Positions 21,939-27,942 of a DNA stretch of 27,942 nucleotides are shown here, in pieces. The position numbers were made by a program, and so were the translations under genes. The notes under the pieces were generated by a model. It ran no database searches. It was not told the origin of the DNA and saw only the letters and a program-made list of their open reading frames with translations. Position 1 is the first letter of the stretch. Each line of letters opens with the position of its first letter. The stretch comes from Nanobdellota archaeon (GTDB lineage Archaea > Nanobdellota > Nanobdellia > Woesearchaeales > GW2011-AR9), in NCBI GenBank assembly GCA_018812355.1, contig JAHJDQ010000026.1:1-27942 (forward strand), written 5' to 3'.

Positions 21939-21984
21939 AAAGGTTTATATTTATTTTTTTTATTCTTCTCTTCGGTGATAGTAA

Positions 21985-22215
21985 ATGAATCATAAAATAA
22001 AATCTTTAATACTAATTTTTGTCTTTGTTGCCATGATTGCCGTAATCGGTCTTCTCGTTGGTCAAGGTGGAATAACTGGAGCATCAACTACTGCTCATAG
22101 TGTTGCTTGTTTTGAAGATGCTGATTGCGATGACAAAATCAGCGCTACAGAAGACATCTGTAAAAACCCTGCAACAGAATATGCTTTATGTGTTAACAAA
22201 CCAATCGTCAAATAA
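21985..22215 (+). CDS. Small secreted or membrane-anchored cysteine protein
   Basis: A 76-residue protein with a hydrophobic signal/anchor (7-28) and a short outer domain. Its cysteines follow C-x5-C-x9-C-x9-C (CFEDADCDD, EDICKNP, ALCVN). The acidic D-x-D-C-D-D string followed by T-x-D-x-C is a pattern seen in repeat domains of archaeal surface proteins, here as a single copy. A strong hairpin terminator follows directly, overlapping the last bases of the stop codon. Function is unknown. Confidence 0.65.
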   Translation: MNHKIKSLILIFVFVAMIAVIGLLVGQGGITGASTTAHSVACFEDADCDDKISATEDICKNPATEYALCVNKPIVK

Positions 22216-22251
22216 AAATACCCTTCGCAAGAAATGATATAGGGTATTTTT
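22214..22251 (+). terminator. Terminator after the rps15 unit
   Basis: AAAAATACCCT (22214-22224) and AGGGTATTTTT (22241-22251) form a perfect 11-bp stem with a 16-base loop, ending in T residues on the plus strand. It closes the rps15 and small cysteine protein transcript. Confidence 0.65.
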
Positions 22252-22344
22252 AATGTTTACTCTGAGCGTTAAACCCATCGCAAACAAATAAAAATAACAA
22301 CCACGATTAACTGTGGAAAATTTTTAGTCTTGTACAAACAAGAA

Positions 22345-22360
22345 TTAAAGTTAACTTTAA
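22345..22360. repeat. 16-bp perfect palindrome
   Basis: TTAAAGTTAACTTTAA is a perfect palindrome lying 8 bases past the end of the winged-helix gene. The rest of the gap 22252-22367 contains only short A/T-rich hairpins and no gene. It may be the minus-strand terminator or a binding site. Confidence 0.4.
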
Positions 22361-22367
22361 AAAAGTT

Positions 22368-22667
22368 CTATAACATTGTTTTGATTTTTTCAATGTGAGT
22401 AGCGATGTCTGTTCCTTTCTTTGTTAACTCTAACAATTTTAATCGCCCTTCTTTCTTGAAATTAATCAATTCTGCTTTTTGCATCTCTTGTAAAATCTTC
22501 ACAACATGAGAATACGTACAATCTATCTGCTTTGCTAATACTGATGCATACACCTGCGAATCAGCATTCTTTAACTCTACCAGCATCATTGCTGGTTTCT
22601 CTCTAAAAAAAACGTCGAATATTAATTTAGTTTTATTCAAATTACCCCACCCCAACACACAATTCAT
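22368..22667 (-). CDS. Winged-helix DNA-binding regulator
   Basis: Starting at the ATG at 22667 gives 99 residues; the longer frame would add an unrelated N terminus running into the helicase promoter. The core is a MarR/ArsR-like winged helix-turn-helix: FFREKPAMMLVEL (20-32), YASVLAKQIDCTYSHVVKILQEMQKAELI (39-67) with the recognition helix CTYSHVVKILQEM, a wing KKEGRLKLLELTKKG (69-83), and a final dimer helix. A TATA-like TTTATATAATC at about 22727-22717 lies 50-60 bases upstream. It is divergent from the XPD-like helicase and may regulate it, which is an inference from position. Confidence 0.8.
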   Translation of the reverse strand: MNCVLGWGNLNKTKLIFDVFFREKPAMMLVELKNADSQVYASVLAKQIDCTYSHVVKILQEMQKAELINFKKEGRLKLLELTKKGTDIATHIEKIKTML

Positions 22668-22794
22668 AACAGTTATATTTAAACATTTATTGACTAGAAT
22701 AGATGTTTTGTAAAGATTATATAAACCTTTTGGAATTGAATTGAATTGGTTTTTAAAGGAACATTTTTTAAACAACCTTAATCCCAAATTCTTA

Positions 22795-24633
22795 ATGAAC
22801 CTATTTCCTTACCAAACCGTCAGAGAAAGTCAAGATTTACTCATAAAAGATATTCAAACAACAATAAATAACCAGCAAATCCTTCTCGCTAATGCTCCTA
22901 CCGGATTAGGAAAGACCGCCTCTGCTTTATCAGTAACCTTAAACCATGCCCTCAATAGCAACAAAACAATCTTTTTCCTTACCAATAGACACACCCAACA
23001 CCAAATTGCTATTGAAACTTTAAAGGAAATAAAAAGCAAACATAACATCAATATCCCTTGTATTGATCTTATCGGCAAAAAATGGATGTGTAATCAAGAG
23101 ATCGCTGGTCTTTTCGGGACGGACTTTACAGAATACTGTAAACATGTTGTTGAAAAAAATGAATGCGAACATTACAACAATGTCAAAAACAAAAATAATC
23201 TTACCGTTGAAGCTAAACTTCTCTTAAAACAACTGCAGCAATTAGGTCCATTACATAACGAAGAATTAATCAAACTCTGTCGCGAAAAAAAGATGTGCAG
23301 TTACGAAATGGCCTTTGCTTTAGCCAAAAAAACTAAAGTCTTAATCGGAGACTATAATTATTTATTCAATCCGTTCATTCAATCTACTATTTTCAACAAA
23401 TTAGATTTAGAAATGGAAAATATTGTCGCCATTATTGACGAAGGCCATAATCTTCCCCGAAGAGTTACCGAAATGCTTAGCAACAATCTCAGTTCTTTCA
23501 TGCTTAAGAATGCTTTAATGGAATGCAAAAAATTTGGTTACAAAGGTTTAATCCTCTGGCTGCAAGAAATTAATACAATCCTTAACAATCTCGCTCAGTT
23601 TAAACAAGAGAAAGAAAAGATTGTTACTAAAGATCAATTCCTCGACCAAATAAAAAAAATAACTGATTACGATCAACTAATCGATGAACTGGAACAAGCC
23701 GCCGATGAAGTTAGAAAGAAACAACGTAAAAGTTATCTCGGTGGAATTGCTACTTTTTTACAAGTTTGGAAAAATGATAGCCAAGGCTTTATCCGTTACA
23801 TTTCCGAAAGAAAAACCAAATACGGACCTTTAACTATGCTCACCTACGCCTGTCTTGATCCCAGCATTGTAACCAAAGAAGTTTTTTCCCAAGTTGATTC
23901 TGGAATAATCATGAGCGGTACTCTTAATCCTACTTTTATGTATAAAGATATTTTAGGAATTAAAAACGGAATAGAAAAAGATTACCCCTCTCCATTTCCA
24001 CTAGAAAATAAAATTAGTATTATCATTCCAGAAACTACCACTAAATTTACTGCTAGAAATGAACAAATGTACGAAGAAATTGCTGACCGTTGCTCAAAAC
24101 TAGCCGGGTTAATTCCAGGAAATGTTGCCTTTTTCTTTCCTTCTTACTATTTGCGGGATCAAGTATGCTTGTTCATCAAAACAGAAAAAAAACTATTTTG
24201 GGAAAAGAGTGAAATGAGTAAAGAAGAAAAAGAAATATTCATTAATAGCTTTAAAGAAGAAAATGAATCCGGTGGAGTTTTATTAGGGATAGCCGGAGCT
24301 AATTTTGCTGAAGGGATTGACCTTCCTGGAGATTTACTAAAAGGAGTAGTCATTGTTGGCTTGCCTTTAGCCAAACCTAACCTCATCACTAAACAAATTA
24401 TCCAATATTTTGAAGATAAATTCCAAAAAGGCTGGGATTATGGTTATACTTTTCCGGCGATGAACAAATGCTTACAGTCAGCCGGAAGATGTATCCGTTC
24501 AGGAGAAGATAAAGGCGCAATTATTTACTTAGATGTTCGCTTCACTTGGCCTAACTATTATGCTTGTTTACCAAAAGAAGGTTTAATCGTATCCAAAAAC
24601 TATGCAGAGTTATTAGAAGAATTCTTCAATTAA
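22795..24633 (+). CDS. XPD/Rad3-type Fe-S DNA helicase
   Basis: A 612-residue superfamily 2 helicase unwinding DNA 5' to 3', related to XPD and DinG. Walker A is APTGLGKT (34-41); the DEAH equivalent is DEGH (215-218). Between them, the Fe-S cluster domain has C99, C115, C124 and C162/C168. The second RecA domain carries SGTLNP, GGVLLGIAGANFAEGIDLPG (about 494-513) and QSAGRCIRSGEDKG (about 561-574, motif VI). I start at the ATG at 22795 since TATA-like TTTTTTAAAC lies about 26 bases upstream and the protein then opens MNLFPYQTVRESQ, as relatives do. A TTG 54 bases upstream is rejected. Likely roles are DNA repair or structure resolution. Confidence 0.92.
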   Translation: MNLFPYQTVRESQDLLIKDIQTTINNQQILLANAPTGLGKTASALSVTLNHALNSNKTIFFLTNRHTQHQIAIETLKEIKSKHNINIPCIDLIGKKWMCNQEIAGLFGTDFTEYCKHVVEKNECEHYNNVKNKNNLTVEAKLLLKQLQQLGPLHNEELIKLCREKKMCSYEMAFALAKKTKVLIGDYNYLFNPFIQSTIFNKLDLEMENIVAIIDEGHNLPRRVTEMLSNNLSSFMLKNALMECKKFGYKGLILWLQEINTILNNLAQFKQEKEKIVTKDQFLDQIKKITDYDQLIDELEQAADEVRKKQRKSYLGGIATFLQVWKNDSQGFIRYISERKTKYGPLTMLTYACLDPSIVTKEVFSQVDSGIIMSGTLNPTFMYKDILGIKNGIEKDYPSPFPLENKISIIIPETTTKFTARNEQMYEEIADRCSKLAGLIPGNVAFFFPSYYLRDQVCLFIKTEKKLFWEKSEMSKEEKEIFINSFKEENESGGVLLGIAGANFAEGIDLPGDLLKGVVIVGLPLAKPNLITKQIIQYFEDKFQKGWDYGYTFPAMNKCLQSAGRCIRSGEDKGAIIYLDVRFTWPNYYACLPKEGLIVSKNYAELLEEFFN

Positions 24634-24696
24634 GCCTATTTTCTTCACCGCAGTGTAGTATTGTCTCTTTTTAAACACCTAGTATACAAAATAGTA

Positions 24697-24812
24697 ACAT
24701 TTATATACTTGTTGTACTTTATACCACAAATAACAGATAAATTCCAGTTATTGGGGCCTCAGAAATTCTACCACCCTCACCCCCTCTTTGGGGCCCCCTT
24801 AATTTTTTAAAT
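24697..24812 (+). ncRNA. Candidate small RNA or complex terminator, GC-rich hairpin
   Basis: In the 345-base gap after the helicase, TTTATATA (about 24701-24708) would place a start near 24730. Downstream, AATAAC/GTTATT form a stem across about 24728-24758. Then GGGGCC (24761-24766) pairs with GGCCCC (24791-24796), followed by a T-rich run. This GC-rich stem stands out in AT-rich surroundings. It may be an independent RNA or just the helicase terminator. The rest of the gap holds two A/T-rich hairpins (about 24808-24832 and 24839-24862). Confidence 0.35.
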
Positions 24813-24872
24813 AAAAGTATAAACTTTATTTAAAACTAAAAGGAAAATTGAAATTTTCCTTTACTTGTTTTT

Positions 24873-25007
24873 ATGAAAATGGATAAAGCCACTTTAATCT
24901 TTGAAAGTAAAAATCTTCTTTCTTTATGTAAAGATTATACTGTTACTTATTTTAAATCTAGAAGAGAACAACAAGAATTTACGACCGATAAACATCACTT
25001 TGACTAG
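24873..25007 (+). CDS. Possible 44-residue protein
   Basis: An ATG-started frame MKMDKATLIFESKNLLSLC onwards, ending TDKHHFD. It lies just past a perfect hairpin (AAAGGAAAATT / AATTTTCCTTT) and has no clear Shine-Dalgarno. It overlaps the tail of the converging gene by 29 bases. The composition looks protein-like (strand, helix, basic patch) but no family is recognised, and it may be chance. Confidence 0.3.
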   Translation: MKMDKATLIFESKNLLSLCKDYTVTYFKSRREQQEFTTDKHHFD

Positions 25008-25596
25008 ATTTATACACATTTCTTAAATTAGCTCCAATTTGTTGGGTAACGCTAGCTGCTCTGGCTGCATCTTCACTAAAACTATAACCTTCTTCCCGTT
25101 TTCGTTCTACAGCACCCATCATATACTCAACTTTTCTCTCATCTTCACTACTCATATAACCCTTCTGCTCAACACTTTCTTGCAATTGAGCCATCTCAGC
25201 ATACAAACTTTTCACCGGCTCCTGACTTAAGTGACGAGTATAATCAGCATTAAGAACTTCTGGAGGGATTTCCATTAACTCTTCTCCTCCTAGTGCTTCT
25301 TCTAAACTAGCCCCTTCTTTTACAAGCGGAACTTCTTCTACATCTTCAAATTGTTTTCTTATTCCCCGATCCCTAACCAGAATTTCTTTGGCCTCCTCAC
25401 TTAAACCAATTAATTCATCTTGGGCAAATTCAGGGATAGGTACTTTTTCTTTCCATTTCAAACGATCTTTTAATTCGTTTTCACTTTCCCGGATTTGTTG
25501 CTGCGCTTCTACTATCTCTTGCTTTCTTTTCTTTTCAAGTTCTTTCAATCGTTTAATCCGCTCTTCCGGAGGAAGATCTTCTAAATCATCAGCCAT
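24979..25596 (-). CDS. Unknown acidic coiled-coil protein (205 aa)
   Basis: No family is recognised. The first 55 residues (MADDLEDLPPEERIKRLKELEKK onwards) form a highly charged helix with coiled-coil spacing. The remainder is acidic with further helices (SLYAEMAQLQESVEQKGYMSSEDERKVEYMMGAVERKREEGYSF), ending in a polar tail. There are no cysteines, signal peptide or membrane segment. It lies 48 bases downstream of the 519-residue unknown gene and is probably made with it; a TATA-like AATATAAA in the gap suggests an extra promoter. Confidence 0.7.
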   Translation of the reverse strand: MADDLEDLPPEERIKRLKELEKKRKQEIVEAQQQIRESENELKDRLKWKEKVPIPEFAQDELIGLSEEAKEILVRDRGIRKQFEDVEEVPLVKEGASLEEALGGEELMEIPPEVLNADYTRHLSQEPVKSLYAEMAQLQESVEQKGYMSSEDERKVEYMMGAVERKREEGYSFSEDAARAASVTQQIGANLRNVYKSSQSDVYRS

Positions 25597-25644
25597 AATT
25601 TAACAGAACTATGCTCAATATAAAAATCTTTATATTAAAAAAAA

Positions 25645-27204
25645 CTACCAAGCAACCAATCCATGCGATTTCTTAAAATTTTTATAAGTGTTAAAAGAAA
25701 AAAACTTTGCATGGGCTGAAAGTGCAACACCTGCTTTTTTACCTTTCTCTTTTTGCAAAAGAAGTTCTTTTTTAGATTTTCTCGATATTTTTGTTTTCTT
25801 TTCTTTCGGTGTATAAAAATCTCCCAAGAATTTCTCCGAAAAACTTTTTTGAGGTTTTTCTTTCACTTCTTCTTGCTCTTTTTTACCACGAGCCTCAGCC
25901 AAATAATTGTCCAACTCTTTTCCTAAAGATTCCATCGCTTCCTGCACGGCTGAGGAAACATTCCCCATTAACATTAAAGTTTCATCTTCTTTTAATTTTT
26001 TATAACTCTCCACCTGCTCATCAGTCCATAAATAAGATCTAAACTGAATCTCAACCCTGCCAATATGCACCGGTCCTCTTTGATACCCTTCTTGTACCAC
26101 TTTCATTTCCGGACGAGTACGATAACGGAAAGTTGTTAACAAACAACCATTCATGCCATCTTTTGTTGCTCTTGATAGCAATTCAATGTCCATCACCGCA
26201 CCTTCAAAAGCAGAAATAATGTCAGGAGTAGCCATGTTCCGTTCCTTTAAAGTCATCCTCGCTACATGCCGTAAGTAAGGTTTAACCCAATTAATGTACA
26301 TTTTGATAATTTCAAAATGCTGATATAAGTACTGCACCATAAATTTTCTCCTGTTTTCGTGTTCTTTATGTGTTCTCTTTTTCCATTCCATAAATTGACG
26401 TAAATGTCGCTGCAATACCCTAATTACATTAAGATTAAAATTTTCTTCTAATCCTTTCATGTACCTCTCTAATTCCCCTGTATTTTTGAAGGGAGGAGCA
26501 TCAAAAAACAAATCAGGGAGGGTAATAAACTCTAACTCTCTCGCCATCCCATAAACAGAAGCCGCACTTTTCCCACCACCCTGCACGAGGTCAATAAAAA
26601 TTCCTTTTAAAGTAATCTCGGCACTTTTACCTCTTTGCCTCATTTCTTTAGGTAGCTGTTGAGCGGCTTCTTCATAATAAGTCATGCGTTCATCAATAAT
26701 TCTTAATTCTCTGACCATCTGGAACAGTTCTTTAATCATCTTACCAGTAGTTGCTAAGAATTGAGAAACTTTATCTTGCTGCGCACCCAATCGTTGCTGC
26801 GAAATTCCAAAAAAAGCACTATGTTCAGCTGCAGCGAAGGAATCTTCCAATTTTTCTGTAATCGCAAAAGCATGATCCAACTCATTCAAAACCCAGAAAT
26901 AAGGTTCTTCTAAACTTAAGTCGTACACTTCCCACATTAAATGGAATTTATTAAGAGGGTCAGGAAATCCTGTTGTCCCAAACTGATTCCGGTAAGGATA
27001 AATCTCACATTCCTCATTATCAATTTTAAGCTTCTTTTTATCAACACCTTCTTTTAATTTCACTCCCTCTCCTTTCTCGTAAGTAAAATAACTATTAAAC
27101 ATTTCTTCATTAAGAACGCCATTATCAAATAAACCTTGAGCAAAACCGTGTTTAAGTAAGAGATCACTACGATAATTAAAATCTATTGCCAACGGATTTT
27201 CCAT
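25645..27204 (-). CDS. Large helical protein of unknown function (519 aa)
   Basis: I do not recognise a family. The protein opens MENPLAIDFNYRSDLLLKHGFAQGLFDNG and continues with an aromatic-rich N-terminal domain (about 1-125). A long helical region follows (about 130-350: KMIKELFQMVRELRIIDERMTYYEEAAQQL, VLQRHLRQFMEWKKRTHKEHENRRK). Then comes a strand-rich part (about 360-410) with TTFRYRTRPEM and HIGRVEIQFRSYLW, and finally a very basic low-complexity tail (about 445-519). A GGGKSAA segment near 211-217 recalls a nucleotide-binding loop but lacks the hydrophobic strand and the rest of a P-loop domain. No membrane segment is seen. The ATG is preceded by GGTGA four bases upstream. It sits between a methyltransferase and the 205-residue gene. 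Confidence 0.8.
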   Translation of the reverse strand: MENPLAIDFNYRSDLLLKHGFAQGLFDNGVLNEEMFNSYFTYEKGEGVKLKEGVDKKKLKIDNEECEIYPYRNQFGTTGFPDPLNKFHLMWEVYDLSLEEPYFWVLNELDHAFAITEKLEDSFAAAEHSAFFGISQQRLGAQQDKVSQFLATTGKMIKELFQMVRELRIIDERMTYYEEAAQQLPKEMRQRGKSAEITLKGIFIDLVQGGGKSAASVYGMARELEFITLPDLFFDAPPFKNTGELERYMKGLEENFNLNVIRVLQRHLRQFMEWKKRTHKEHENRRKFMVQYLYQHFEIIKMYINWVKPYLRHVARMTLKERNMATPDIISAFEGAVMDIELLSRATKDGMNGCLLTTFRYRTRPEMKVVQEGYQRGPVHIGRVEIQFRSYLWTDEQVESYKKLKEDETLMLMGNVSSAVQEAMESLGKELDNYLAEARGKKEQEEVKEKPQKSFSEKFLGDFYTPKEKKTKISRKSKKELLLQKEKGKKAGVALSAHAKFFSFNTYKNFKKSHGLVAW

Positions 27205-27253
27205 ATTTTCACCTTTTTTTTAGTAGAGAGGTTTTTTTGTTTAATAAGTTTTT

Positions 27254-27889
27254 CTATCTTTTTACAGCTTTGAAAAACAATAACTCTTCTTTTTGATAAA
27301 AATCAACTTTAAATACAGCAGTTTTAATTTCTTCTTTCCATTCCTCTACTCCAAAATCATACACTTCTTTCTGCCTTTGCCAAGGATTAATTTGTTTAGA
27401 AAATAAAACGATTACCAAAACACCTTCCGAATCTAATATTCTTTTAATTTCTAACAATAATTCTCTATAATTTCGGACATAATTAAACAAAAAAACTGCT
27501 GTGACGGAATCAAAACTACCCTCCACAAAAGGCAACTCTTTCTCTAAATCCCCTTTAATTTTCTCAACTAAATTATCATTAAACTGTAACATTTTAGAAG
27601 ACAAATCAAAGCCAACTGATTTAATATAAGAATAAGCACCACAACCCAAATCTAAATTTCTCCCCTCTTCTAAAAAACGTAACTCAGTAGCAATCAACTC
27701 TCTCTTCTCTCGACTAATTTTTCTTTCCCACATAAATGCTTCTGCATTCCAAAACGCTTTTTTATTCTCCGGCCAGCCTTGCGCCCAAGAAACTCCCTCA
27801 GAAAATTCTTTCAACTTCTTCTCAACAGCTTGTCCATACTGTAACTCAATCAATCCAGAAAGAAATTTACTCTCATTATCAAGTTTCAT
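27254..27889 (-). CDS. Class I SAM-dependent methyltransferase
   Basis: A 211-residue protein with a Rossmann-type methyltransferase core. Motif I is LDLGCGAYSY (about 78-87) and the acidic end of strand 2 is GFDLSSKML (about 92-100). Strand 4 is SFDSVTAVFLFNYVRN (about 124-139), and the post-motif is LLLEIKRILDSEGVLVIVLF (about 143-162). The N-terminal 75 residues are helical and may cap the substrate. The substrate cannot be predicted. The start is taken at the ATG at 27889 (MKLDNESKF) rather than a TTG at 27895. It follows the end of the upstream gene by 2 bases and precedes the unknown 519-residue gene. Confidence 0.85.
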   Translation of the reverse strand: MKLDNESKFLSGLIELQYGQAVEKKLKEFSEGVSWAQGWPENKKAFWNAEAFMWERKISREKRELIATELRFLEEGRNLDLGCGAYSYIKSVGFDLSSKMLQFNDNLVEKIKGDLEKELPFVEGSFDSVTAVFLFNYVRNYRELLLEIKRILDSEGVLVIVLFSKQINPWQRQKEVYDFGVEEWKEEIKTAVFKVDFYQKEELLFFKAVKR

Positions 27890-27891
27890 CT

Positions 27892-27942
27892 TCAAAACAA
27901 CAACGCCGCAAGATTAACAAATCCATGAAATACTAACCCGCC
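27892..27942 (-). CDS. C-terminal end of an upstream membrane protein, possibly CPBP protease
   Basis: The frame is open from the window edge for 16 codons, GGLVFHGFVNLAALLF and stop, ending 2 bases before the methyltransferase ATG. H-x3-N within a hydrophobic helix at the very C terminus matches the last motif of CPBP-family intramembrane metalloproteases (Abi/CAAX type). With so little visible this is only a pointer. Confidence 0.4.
   Translation of the reverse strand, partial: GGLVFHGFVNLAALLF

Noticed and set aside
24761..24796. rho-independent terminator only
   Set aside because: Not fully rejected: the stem with T-run could be only the helicase terminator, but the TATA box at archaeal distance upstream keeps the small-RNA reading open at low confidence.
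26550..26590. P-loop NTPase in the 519-aa protein (GGGKSAA)
   Set aside because: There is no preceding hydrophobic strand with the full GxxxxGK[ST] spacing and no Walker B or other motifs around it.

Overview
The window comes from an AT-rich archaeon, most likely a DPANN lineage of the Woesearchaeota/Pacearchaeota kind. The archaeal evidence is a class I lysyl-tRNA synthetase, SRP54, an LSm protein next to ribosomal protein eL37, an archaeal-type uS15, an XPD-type Fe-S helicase, a translin-family protein, tRNAs without an encoded CCA and with introns of archaeal type, and TATA boxes about 26 nt upstream of many start codons. The DPANN assignment is inference from gene content, small lineage-restricted proteins and low GC, not from a phylogeny.

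Layout. 1-5.6 kb: end of a TctA/DUF112-type membrane permease, a membrane-anchored class III nucleotidyl cyclase, a dGTPase-like HD hydrolase, PRPP synthetase followed by two tiny membrane proteins, and lysS. 5.6-7.4 kb: a tRNA-Leu(UAG) gene split by two introns, with a partial copy of its 3' end; a cysteine-repeat lipoprotein; a run of four hairpins; the eL37-LSm pair; and a candidate kink-loop RNA. 7.4-10.5 kb, plus strand: a translin-family gene, then a tight four-gene unit (phosphoesterase, isochorismatase-like remnant, U32 protein, 41-aa zinc ribbon). 10.5-15 kb, minus strand: srp54 with two small followers, a NYN nuclease with an unknown 362-aa partner, tRNA-Arg(UCG), and a LAGLIDADG endonuclease ending on the tRNA.

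15-18.2 kb, minus strand: argS followed by a YbaK/ProX-type deacylase, an ITP/XTP pyrophosphatase and a cysteine-rich protein, all overlapping or abutting; this looks like a translation and nucleotide quality-control operon. 18.2-21 kb: a CsrA-like small protein and pyrB on the plus strand, and a B3/B4-domain protein with a small membrane protein on the minus strand. 21-22.3 kb: tRNA-Gln(UUG) with a 72-nt insertion in the D-arm region, then rps15 with a structured leader able to form a pseudoknot that reaches its Shine-Dalgarno sequence, then a small secreted cysteine protein. 22.3-24.6 kb: a winged-helix regulator divergent from the XPD-like helicase. 24.6-27.9 kb: a GC-rich hairpin region, then a minus-strand unit of a probable CPBP-protease tail, a SAM methyltransferase and two conserved-looking proteins of unknown function.

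The most interesting signals are RNA-level: the two-intron tRNA-Leu with a 7-nt middle exon, the tRNA-Gln insertion, the rps15 leader, and the kink-loop RNA at 7.3 kb. No CRISPR array, transposase or defence cassette is visible.
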